Source: Alcaligenaceae bacterium
Lineage (GTDB): Bacteria; Pseudomonadota; Gammaproteobacteria; Burkholderiales; Burkholderiaceae_B
Reading direction: 5' to 3'
NCBI GenBank assembly: GCA_012512545.1
Contig: JAAZDZ010000094.1
Span: forward strand, 1-8,410
Length of the DNA: 8,410 nucleotides
A program made the position numbers and the translations under genes. The notes beneath the pieces are model-generated. The model was not told where the DNA came from and searched no databases. It saw nothing but the letters and a program-made list of their open reading frames with translations. The stretch's first letter is position 1. Each line of letters opens with the position of its first letter. Shown here in pieces: positions 1 through 6,159 of the stretch.

Positions 1-914
1 CCAATGCCGCTTATGCTGCCTACCCTGAACGCCCCGTCACTGTCGTGGTGTCATTCGCCCCTGGCGGCATGACGGATACCGTCACGCGCTGGCTGACCAC
101 CGAGTTGAGCAAGAAGTTTGACCAGACTTTTGTGGTCGAGAACCGCCCAGGCGCAGCAGGGCAGGTTGGCACGGAATATGTCGCCCGCCAGAAAAACGAT
201 GGGTATACCTTGTTGGTCAGCGCTACCGGCCATGCCATCGGCCCGGCCGTCAACCCGAAAGTGAAGTTTGACCCGGTCAATGACTTTGAGGCCATCGGTA
301 TTCTGGCTCGCACCCCCAACCTGATTGTGGTGAACCCGGAAGTTCCCGCAAAAACCATCCCGGAATTTCTCGACTGGGCCAAGAAACAACCGTCCATCCC
401 CTACAGCACCGCAGGCTTCGGTGGTTCCACCCATCTCGGCGGCGAATGGTTCAAGCTGATTACAGGCATACCGATGGAACATATCCCCTACAAGGGAGCC
501 GCCCCGGGCACGCAGGCCGTCATGTCAGGTGAGGTGCAGGTTGGCGTCCAGGATGCCTCAAGCGTTGCGGCTTTTCTGGATTCCGGCCATCTGCGCGCCA
601 TCGGCCTGGCCAGCGCCACTGCCAGCAAGCAGTTTCCCGACCTCAAGACCTTTGCTGAATCGGGTGTGCCCGGCCTGGACGTCTACACCTGGCTGGGCTT
701 TTATGCCCCCGCTGGCACCGACCCTGCGATTGTGGAAAAGCTGAACCAGGCCACCAACGAAATCATGAACTCTCCTGAAATGGTGGAGCGCCTGTCGCAA
801 AGCAACAGCGATGTGCTCGGCCCCCTGACGCCTGCCCAGGCGCGCGAGTTCGTGCAGAACGAAGCCACCAAATGGCGCAAGGTGGTTGCTGACGCCAACA
901 TTACAGTGGAATAA
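1..914 (+). CDS. Bug-family (TctC-like) periplasmic solute-binding protein, 5' partial
   Basis: Extracytoplasmic binding protein of the Bug/TctC family, which captures small carboxylates or related molecules in the periplasm, classically for tripartite tricarboxylate (TTT) transporters. The reading frame is open from base 3 and gives 303 visible residues ending in TAA. The first residues, NAAYAA followed by YPERPV, look like the end of a Sec signal peptide, so almost the whole mature protein is present and only the start and leader lie outside. Family hallmarks are SFAPGGMTD (visible residues 17-25), ENRPGAAGQVG and the DGYTLL segment that closes the first beta-alpha units, then IPYKGAAPGTQAVMSGEVQ in the middle and GLDVYTWLGFYAPAGTD near the C-terminus. 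No TctA or TctB membrane gene is visible, as is common for the many orphan Bug proteins of Bordetella and relatives. It is convergent with the beta-oxidation-type operon, so a shared substrate is only possible. The family call is secure; the ligand is unknown. Confidence 0.93.
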   Translation, partial: NAAYAAYPERPVTVVVSFAPGGMTDTVTRWLTTELSKKFDQTFVVENRPGAAGQVGTEYVARQKNDGYTLLVSATGHAIGPAVNPKVKFDPVNDFEAIGILARTPNLIVVNPEVPAKTIPEFLDWAKKQPSIPYSTAGFGGSTHLGGEWFKLITGIPMEHIPYKGAAPGTQAVMSGEVQVGVQDASSVAAFLDSGHLRAIGLASATASKQFPDLKTFAESGVPGLDVYTWLGFYAPAGTDPAIVEKLNQATNEIMNSPEMVERLSQSNSDVLGPLTPAQAREFVQNEATKWRKVVADANITVE

Positions 915-930
915 GCCGTCTGATTCGCCA

Positions 931-960
931 CAACACAGGGGCGCCTTCAGCGCCGTGTTG
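931..960 (+). terminator. Hairpin after the Bug gene, probable terminator
   Basis: CAACAC (931-936) pairs with GTGTTG (955-960), and GGCGC (940-944) pairs with GCGCC (950-954) around a CTTCA loop, leaving a 3-nt bulge (937-939). It lies 16 nt after the Bug stop codon. No real T-run follows on either strand, so it is not a textbook intrinsic terminator. Position in a convergent gap is the main support. Confidence 0.5.
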
Positions 961-976
961 ATATTGCCTCGCTTGA

Positions 977-996
977 CCTCGCCCTGACGGGCGAGG
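977..996 (-). terminator. Perfect 8-bp hairpin in the convergent gap, probable terminator of the minus-strand operon
   Basis: CCTCGCCC (977-984) and GGGCGAGG (989-996) form a perfect stem with a 4-nt TGAC loop. It sits 38 nt beyond the stop codon of the minus-strand FadJ-like gene. GCCTCGC (966-972) can alternatively pair with GCGAGGC (991-997), giving a competing fold. There is no U-tract, so it may act in both directions, stabilise 3' ends or need Rho. Confidence 0.5.
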
Positions 997-1034
997 CTTG
1001 CGCTTTGGCGTGTGGTCATACGGCCTCACAGGAA

Positions 1035-3131
1035 TCAGAACGTTTTCGCGCCCCCGGCCACCAGCCGCTCCAGCAACGCAGCCGGTTTCCAGTGATCATC
1101 GTGCCGGGACTGCAGGTTGCGGATTTTTTCCAGGACGCTTTCAAGCCCCAGGGTCTGGGCATAGAACATCGGGCCGCCTCGCGTCGCAGGAAAGCCATAG
1201 CCGTTCACATAGACCACATCAATATCGGACGCGCGCTGCACAATGCCTTCATCAATGATCTGCGCGCCTTCGTTGGCCAGCGCCAGCATGCAGCGCTCAA
1301 CGATTTCCTCATCGCTGATTTCACGGCGTTCAATACCTGCCTCGCGGGCGCATTCGAGGATGATCTCGTCTACGACAGGATCGGGCAGAGGTGTCCGGCT
1401 GCCTGCTTCATAGCGGTAATACCCGGCACCTGTTTTCTGGCCAAATCGGCCCCGTTCGCAGATGCGGTCGGCCACCTTGGAATAACGCAGATGCGCCGGT
1501 CGGGTCGGGGCCAGGCGTTTGCGCGTAGCCCAGTTGATATCCATGCCCGCCATGTCGGCCATGGCCAGAGGCCCCATGGCCATACCAAAGCGCGTCAGGG
1601 CGCCATCCACCTGCTGCGGGCTGGCGCCTTCTTCCAGCAGAAAACCCGCTTCCCGCCAATAGCCCGTCAGCATGCGGTTGCCGACAAACCCTTCGCACAC
1701 CCCCACCAGCACGGGTATCTTGCCGATGCGCTGCGCAAAGTCCATGCTGACGGAAATCACGTCGGCAGCGGTGCGGTCGCCCCGCACGACTTCCAGCAAT
1801 TTCATCACATTGGCCGGGCTGAAAAAATGCAGACCAATGACGGATTCCGGCCTGCCTGTGATGGCGGCAATCTCGTCAATATTCAAGCGTGAGGTATTGG
1901 TGGCCAGAATCGCTCCCGGCTTGCAGGTGGAATCAAGCATGCGGAAGACTTCCTGCTTGACCGCCATGTCTTCGAATACCGCTTCAATGACCAGATCGAC
2001 ATCGGCAAAGTCGTTTGTGTCCAGACTTGGGGAAATCAGCGCCAGTCGTTTTTCGATATCCGCTTCGCTGAGCTTGCCCTTGGCAGCGGTGATTTCATAA
2101 TTCTTGCGTATCAAGGCCAGCCCGCGATCCAGCGCTGCCTGTTCGCGCTCGCACAGGACAACGGGGAACCCGGCATTGGCGCAGGCCATGGCAATCCCGC
2201 CGCCCATGGTGCCGGCGCCCAGAATGCCTACCCGCTTGATGGGGCTGTCGCCGCCCGGCTTGCCCCGGCTTGCACCGACCACGCGGGGCGCTTCTTTTTC
2301 GGCAAAGAACAGATGGCGCAAGGATTTGGACACATTGCCCGCCACCAGTTCCTCAAAGCGCCTGCGTTCCTCCAGCAGTCCTTCGGCAAAGGGCAGGCGG
2401 GTGGCGGCTTCCACGCAATCAATGGCGACGCCCTGGGCCAGCGCGTTACGCGCTTTGGGCCTGACGCTGGAACGCGCCGCGTTGAAATCCGCGCCTTCAG
2501 CGGACGCTGAGCGGCGCCCGATGACGGGGTGTTCAGCATGGCTGATGCGCGCCTGCGCAAACGCCAGGGCGGCCTCCAGCAAAGGCGCTTCCACCACGGC
2601 ATCCACCAGGCCCATTTCCAGCGCCGCATCGGTCTTCACGGGCTTGCCACCCTGAATCATGGCCAAGGCTCTGGCCGCCCCCACCAGGCGCGGCAAGCGC
2701 TGTGTACCGCCGCCCCCGGGGATCAGGCCCAGATTGACTTCGGGCAGCCCCAGCAGAGCGCCCTGCTGCGCAATCCGATAGTGGCACCCCAGCGCGAGTT
2801 CCAGCCCGCCGCCCAGCGCAAAACCGTGAATGGCGGCAACAACCGGCTTGCTGCTGCTTTCTATGTAGGCAATGACATCTTTCAGCATAGGTTGCGCATT
2901 GGCGGCCGGTGTATTGAACTGCCGGATATCGGCGCCACCGCTGAATGCCTTGCCTTCGCCGATCAGCACAATGGCTTTGATGCCTGTGTCAGCCAGCGCC
3001 CTTTCAACACCTGCATGCACACCTGCGCGCACCGTATCGCCCAGCCCATTGACGGGCGGATTATCCAGTTTGATGACTGCTACATTGTCCTGCACGGCGT
3101 ACCGCACCGTGCTTGAGAGAGAAATATCCAT
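1035..3131 (-). CDS. Bifunctional enoyl-CoA hydratase / 3-hydroxyacyl-CoA dehydrogenase (FadJ-like)
   Basis: Cytoplasmic fatty-acid-type beta-oxidation enzyme that hydrates 2-enoyl-CoA and oxidises (S)-3-hydroxyacyl-CoA with NAD+. The 698 residues match the usual length of FadJ and peroxisomal-type multifunctional enzymes. The N-terminal crotonase domain (about 1-190) has the oxyanion segment GKAFSGGADI (60-69) and both hydratase glutamates, E111 in GGGLELAL and E131 in LPEVNLGLIPG. The dehydrogenase domain (about 298-480) opens with the NAD loop GILGAGTMGGGIA (302-314), then NTSRLN and GLHFFSPA with catalytic H435 and its partner E447. The C-terminal domain has GFVGNRML and NGYGFPATRGGPMFY (643-657). 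The ATG is preceded by AAAGG with a 6-nt gap; that site overlaps the TAA of the thiolase-like gene upstream, so the two are probably co-translated. No sequence damage is seen. A conventional thiolase partner (FadA/FadI) is absent from the window. Chain-length and substrate preference cannot be inferred. Confidence 0.95.
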   Translation of the reverse strand: MDISLSSTVRYAVQDNVAVIKLDNPPVNGLGDTVRAGVHAGVERALADTGIKAIVLIGEGKAFSGGADIRQFNTPAANAQPMLKDVIAYIESSSKPVVAAIHGFALGGGLELALGCHYRIAQQGALLGLPEVNLGLIPGGGGTQRLPRLVGAARALAMIQGGKPVKTDAALEMGLVDAVVEAPLLEAALAFAQARISHAEHPVIGRRSASAEGADFNAARSSVRPKARNALAQGVAIDCVEAATRLPFAEGLLEERRRFEELVAGNVSKSLRHLFFAEKEAPRVVGASRGKPGGDSPIKRVGILGAGTMGGGIAMACANAGFPVVLCEREQAALDRGLALIRKNYEITAAKGKLSEADIEKRLALISPSLDTNDFADVDLVIEAVFEDMAVKQEVFRMLDSTCKPGAILATNTSRLNIDEIAAITGRPESVIGLHFFSPANVMKLLEVVRGDRTAADVISVSMDFAQRIGKIPVLVGVCEGFVGNRMLTGYWREAGFLLEEGASPQQVDGALTRFGMAMGPLAMADMAGMDINWATRKRLAPTRPAHLRYSKVADRICERGRFGQKTGAGYYRYEAGSRTPLPDPVVDEIILECAREAGIERREISDEEIVERCMLALANEGAQIIDEGIVQRASDIDVVYVNGYGFPATRGGPMFYAQTLGLESVLEKIRNLQSRHDDHWKPAALLERLVAGGAKTF

Positions 3132-3140
3132 ACCGTGCCT

Positions 3141-4301
3141 TTACAGAGAATGGGAAAGAATGGCTGTCGCCTGGCTTGAAAGCACACCGCCGTTGCCGTG
3201 AACCAGGGCGACATCTGCCTTTTCAACCTGGCGCTGCCCCGCTTCGCGTCGCAACTGAGTCACCGCCTCGATCACCAGAAAAATACTGTACATCCCCGGG
3301 TGAGTGAACGACAGCCCGCCGCCATTGGTATTCAGGGGGAAGTCGCCGCCGGGCTCAATCCGCCCCTGACTGATGAAGGCACCCCCCTCACCTTTGGCGC
3401 AGAACCCGAGATCTTCCAGAAAGAGAATGGGGTTGATGGTGAACGCATCGTAGAGTTCAACGACATCAATGTCTTCCGGCTTCAGACCGGCTTCCGCAAA
3501 AGCGGCACGGCCGGACTCCCTCGCGGGGGTGATGGTGAGGTCAGGCATGCATGAAATCTGCCGGTGCGAATGCGAATGCCCGGTACCCAATACGTAGATG
3601 GGGCGGGCATGCAGGTCGCGCGCGCGGTCAGCCCGGCTCACGATAAAGGCGCCAGCGCCGTCCGTTACCAGGCAGCAATCCCTTACCGTGAGCGGGTCTG
3701 AAATCATTTTCGAGTTCAGCACATCGTCCACCGTCAGCGGGGTACGCACAAAAGCGTCGGGATTCAATTGCGCCCACTTGCGGGCTGCCACCGCCACCTC
3801 GGCCAGTTGTTCGCGCGTCGTGCCATATTCGTACATATGGCGCGCCGCCGCCAGGGCATAGCTGGAAACCGGGTTGAACGGCTTGTAGGGGTGTTCGTAA
3901 GGCTGCGGGTCCAGCATGGCGCGCATGCGGTTGATCTCGCTGCTGCTGGGCACGCTGCGCGGATTTGCCCCATAGCAGATCAGCACGTGGTTGCACTGGC
4001 CCGATTCGATCGCCATGGCGGCGATCTTCAGATCGGCAATGAAAGAAGAGCCGCCGAACATCGTGCTGTCGGAAAAGCTGGGTTGTATTCCCAGGTATTC
4101 CGCCATGCGCATGACCCACCAGGGCGAAGTGAGGCTGGAGGTGATGATGCCGTCGATGTCCTGCATGCGCAGACCGCTGGCCTGCACCGCCTGGCGGGCC
4201 GCCTGCGCGATGATTTCCTGTTCGCTGCGGCCGCCGCAATCGCCCAGCCCCGCCATGCCCGTACCCAGAATGGCTATTGAGCCCCGATAACTGCGCATCA
4301 T
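3141..4301 (-). CDS. Thiolase-fold SCP-x-type protein lacking both catalytic cysteines (candidate acyl-CoA aldolase subunit)
   Basis: A 386-residue member of the SCP-x/lipid-transfer branch of the thiolase superfamily; database annotations for such proteins usually read thiolase or acetyl-CoA acetyltransferase. Fold landmarks are GTGMAGLGD near the N-terminus, TDGAGAFIVS (213-222), ELYDAFTINP (282-291), NTNGGGLSFTHPG (324-336, with H334 at the usual thiolase histidine position) and VHGNGG (367-372). Where a biosynthetic or degradative thiolase has its nucleophilic Cys-Gly-Ser-Gly, this protein reads F-G-G-S-S (82-86), and the C-terminal Cys-x-Gly-Gly motif reads H-G-N-G-G. Both cysteines are therefore replaced. 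Y284 stands where SCP-x thiolases usually carry His in the ELHDCF segment. The gene overlaps the DUF35 gene by ATGA and has AGGAGG 7 nt before its ATG, within that gene's end. Known DUF35 partners are archaeal acetoacetyl-CoA thiolase/HMG-CoA synthase and the Ltp2 steroid aldolase. Retro-aldol activity is my inference; non-cleaving acyl-CoA binding is an alternative. Confidence 0.9.
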   Translation of the reverse strand: MMRSYRGSIAILGTGMAGLGDCGGRSEQEIIAQAARQAVQASGLRMQDIDGIITSSLTSPWWVMRMAEYLGIQPSFSDSTMFGGSSFIADLKIAAMAIESGQCNHVLICYGANPRSVPSSSEINRMRAMLDPQPYEHPYKPFNPVSSYALAAARHMYEYGTTREQLAEVAVAARKWAQLNPDAFVRTPLTVDDVLNSKMISDPLTVRDCCLVTDGAGAFIVSRADRARDLHARPIYVLGTGHSHSHRQISCMPDLTITPARESGRAAFAEAGLKPEDIDVVELYDAFTINPILFLEDLGFCAKGEGGAFISQGRIEPGGDFPLNTNGGGLSFTHPGMYSIFLVIEAVTQLRREAGQRQVEKADVALVHGNGGVLSSQATAILSHSL

Positions 4302-4690
4302 GCCTGCCCCTCCTGATAAGGCGTGAATACCAACAAAGGCTGGTCATCAATGGTGTCTATCCTGGCTTTGACCTGCATGCCGATATGCACGTCTTCAGGC
4401 GGCACATCGACCACCCGGCTCATCAGGCGCGGGCCCTCCGCAAGGTTGATCAGGCAAACGGTGTAATCCCCCGCCTTCTGCCGCACAATCGTCGTGGAAT
4501 ACACTTCGCCCTGCCCGCCGGGCTCCACCCATTGCAAATCGTCAGAACCGCAATGAGGACACACCACCCTTGGAAAAAAATGCAGGCGGGCGCAGGCCCC
4601 GCATTGAGGAATGGCGAACCGCCCTTGCGCAAGCTGGGAAAAATAATGTCGTTCTGCACTGAACGATGAATCAGTATCTGTTGGGTTCAT
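4298..4690 (-). CDS. DUF35-type Zn-ribbon / OB-fold acyl-CoA-binding protein
   Basis: A 130-residue protein with the complete DUF35 layout: an N-terminal helix (about 12-24, ERHYFSQLAQGRF), a rubredoxin-like zinc ribbon with C30-x2-C33 and C44-x2-C47, then an OB-fold beta barrel (about 58-125) with GQGEVYSTTIVRQ, LINLAEGPRLMSRVV and the MQVKARI strand. In characterised systems DUF35 proteins bridge thiolase-fold enzymes and bind the CoA part of the substrate (archaeal thiolase/HMG-CoA synthase complex; ChsH2 domain with Ltp2). The adjacent, overlapping thiolase-like gene makes a stable pair very likely. This gene is first in the minus-strand operon. Its start has no strong Shine-Dalgarno at normal spacing; the nearest purine-rich string, ACGGAGAG, is about 27 nt upstream, and the frame is closed by TAA just before that. 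The ATG is therefore the only sensible start, but initiation may be weak. Confidence 0.92.
   Translation of the reverse strand: MNPTDTDSSFSAERHYFSQLAQGRFAIPQCGACARLHFFPRVVCPHCGSDDLQWVEPGGQGEVYSTTIVRQKAGDYTVCLINLAEGPRLMSRVVDVPPEDVHIGMQVKARIDTIDDQPLLVFTPYQEGQA
4309..4314 (-). promoter_or_regulatory. Strong ribosome binding site for the thiolase-like gene inside the DUF35 coding end
   Basis: On the minus strand this reads AGGAGG, 7 nt before the ATG at 4301. It lies within the last codons of the DUF35 gene, so the downstream protein can be initiated strongly while still coupled to DUF35 translation. A second in-frame ATG follows immediately (4298), with 10-nt spacing; 4301 is preferred. Confidence 0.75.
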
Positions 4691-4724
4691 GCTGTGAGCA
4701 CCACCGGGAAAGGTGCGCTCTCCG

Positions 4725-4746
4725 TTTTATTTATGAATGAATAAAA
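4725..4746. repeat. AT-rich inverted repeat in the divergent region, possible operator or -10 area
   Basis: TTTTATT (4725-4731) and AATAAAA (4740-4746) are perfect inverted arms separated by 8 nt. The element sits 35-56 nt upstream of the DUF35 ATG, where its promoter core would be expected. Arms and spacing are compatible with a dimeric regulator site or simply an AT-rich promoter melt zone. Confidence 0.4.
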
Positions 4747-4838
4747 GTCTGCCCTGTTCCGGGCGGCACCAAGCCATTTTATGGAGGCCCCGAAGGGCTG
4801 ACCATCCGAATTCTTCGAAGCTCCCTTTGGGTTTCATC

Positions 4839-4856
4839 GAATGCGGACCGCAATTC
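4839..4856. repeat. GC-core dyad in the divergent region, candidate operator
   Basis: TGCGG (4842-4846) and CCGCA (4848-4852) are a perfect odd-centred dyad around A4847, and the flanks GAA and ATTC extend the symmetry with one base slipped. It is 106 nt upstream of the CoA-transferase ATG. The shape resembles a dimeric repressor or activator site, but no other copy was found to support a consensus. Confidence 0.35.
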
Positions 4857-4961
4857 AACGGCTTGCGCATATAGGGATTTCGAACGTCATCTTTGAAGAA
4901 TTGAACTGGATTGGAACAGAACGCCACCGTAGACTGGCACACAGCATCTTCGGAAACAGAC

Positions 4962-6137
4962 ATGATTGCAAACGCACTTCAAGGCATACGAGTTATCGAC
5001 CTGTCCCGCATTCTCGCGGGGCCATGGTGTACCCAGAACCTGGCGGACCTGGGCGCTGACGTCCTCAAAATCGAAAGACCCGGCCGCGGCGACGACACCC
5101 GCTCCTGGGGCCCGCCCTACCAGGAAGCCACAGACGGCCAGACGATGTCGGCCTATTTCATGTGCTGCAACCGCGGCAAACGTTCCGCCTGCCTGGATTT
5201 CCAGTCGGAAGAAGGCCGCCAGCAGTTGCTGGAGCTGATACGCGACGCCGATGTTCTGGTGGAAAACTATCGCGCAGGCACGCTCAAACGCTACGGCCTG
5301 GATTACGACAGTCTGAAGCAACTGAACCCCCGGCTCATCTATGCGTCGATTACGGGCTATGGGCAAACCGGCCCCAAATCGCACCGCCCGGGCTATGACT
5401 ATATTTTCCAGGGTCTGGGCGGCCTGATGAGCTACACCGGCCACCCCGACGGCGCCCCGGGCGCAGGCCCCTTGCGCACTGGCGTGGCTGTCGTGGACGT
5501 CACCACCGGCATGTATGCGACATCCGCCATTCTGGCCGCCCTGTTTCAGCGCGACCGCACCGGCGCCGGCGCCTGCCTGGACCTGGCTCTGATGGATGTG
5601 GCCGTGGCAATGAATGCCAACCAGGCCAGCAACTATCTGGTGTCAGGCAAGAACCCTGAACGCAGCGGCAACGCCCACCCCAACCTGGCGCCCTATGAAG
5701 TCTTTCGCGCTGCGGATGGCTACTTCATTCTGGCCGCCGGCAACGACGCGCAATTCTCGCGCTTCTGCGAATTTGCGGGCAGGCCCGAACTGGCGCAAGA
5801 CCCGCTTTACAGCACCAACAGCGCCCGCATTCAGAACCTGGAGTCGCTGCGCGCAGTGCTGGCCGACATCATCATCCGGCAGCCGCGCGAATACTGGACG
5901 GCCGCCCTGGAAGAACTCGGCATCTCGTGGGGTGCCATCAATACGCTGGAAGAAGTCTTCGAGGACGAGCAGGTCAGGCACCGCGGCATGCTGCAGACCA
6001 TGCAGCACCCGACACTGGGCGAAATAAGGCTGGTGGCCAACCCCATGCTGTCCGGCGCCAGCCGTCAGGCGCTTGCCACGCTTCCCCCGCCTTTGTTGGG
6101 CGAACATACGGAACTCACCTTCAAACAAACCGCTTAG
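4962..6137 (+). CDS. Class III (CaiB/BaiF family) acyl-CoA:carboxylate CoA-transferase
   Basis: Cytoplasmic enzyme that moves CoA from a donor thioester to a free carboxylate, typically activating a growth substrate without ATP. From the ATG at 4962 it has 391 residues, the normal family length. N-terminal hallmarks are LQGIRVIDLSRILAGP (6-21) and LADLGADVLKIERPGRGDD (28-46), followed by NRGKRSACLDF (70-80), ADVLVENYRAG (96-106) and ASITGYGQTGP (128-138). Catalytic Asp is D179 in AVVDVTTGM, which aligns with Asp169 of formyl-CoA transferase (Frc) by my manual alignment. The frame extends upstream to a TTG at 4911, but homologues begin close to the LxGIRVxDLSR segment and a weak GGA site lies 7 nt before the 4962 ATG, so I chose 4962. 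The enoyl-CoA hydratase follows after 22 nt. Acid and CoA donor are unknown; succinyl-CoA is a frequent donor in the family. Confidence 0.94.
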   Translation: MIANALQGIRVIDLSRILAGPWCTQNLADLGADVLKIERPGRGDDTRSWGPPYQEATDGQTMSAYFMCCNRGKRSACLDFQSEEGRQQLLELIRDADVLVENYRAGTLKRYGLDYDSLKQLNPRLIYASITGYGQTGPKSHRPGYDYIFQGLGGLMSYTGHPDGAPGAGPLRTGVAVVDVTTGMYATSAILAALFQRDRTGAGACLDLALMDVAVAMNANQASNYLVSGKNPERSGNAHPNLAPYEVFRAADGYFILAAGNDAQFSRFCEFAGRPELAQDPLYSTNSARIQNLESLRAVLADIIIRQPREYWTAALEELGISWGAINTLEEVFEDEQVRHRGMLQTMQHPTLGEIRLVANPMLSGASRQALATLPPPLLGEHTELTFKQTA

Positions 6138-6159
6138 AAACAAAAAAGGATTTTTGCAA

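Larger units (their letters stand above)
4691..4961. promoter_or_regulatory. Divergent control region between the DUF35 operon and the CoA-transferase operon
   Basis: A 271-nt gap between divergently transcribed catabolic operons that must hold both promoters. It has an AT-rich island at 4725-4746, markedly lower in GC than its surroundings, and several short dyads, two of which are listed separately. Two small GC stems are also visible, GCCC/GGGC at 4751-4764 and at 4787-4798, the second with a CGAA loop. I could not find a convincing sigma-70 -35/-10 pair on either strand, which fits activator-dependent promoters, but that reading is inference. Short open frames crossing this gap lack ribosome binding sites and recognisable domains. 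Confidence 0.6.

Noticed and set aside
1005..1892. Long plus-strand open frame of 295 codons opposite the FadJ-like gene
   Set aside because: It is fully antisense to a clearly conserved enzyme, rich in His, Gln, Arg and Ala, and shows no domain. It is a typical shadow frame in GC-rich DNA.
4751..4798. Two small GCCC/GGGC stems considered as riboswitch, ncRNA or terminator
   Set aside because: Four-base stems are too short to support an RNA element, and I see no conserved aptamer core or T-run.
4911..4961. N-terminal extension of the CoA-transferase from a TTG at 4911
   Set aside because: The extra 17 residues do not resemble the family N-terminus, which normally starts close to the LxGIRVxDLSR segment. 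The ATG at 4962 has an acceptable weak ribosome site.
4727..4963. 78-codon minus-strand open frame across the divergent region, with a possible 72-codon plus-strand frame at 4841-5059
   Set aside because: Neither has a ribosome binding site at proper spacing or a recognisable domain. One spans the promoter region and the other runs into the CoA-transferase gene in another frame. A small protein is not impossible but unsupported.
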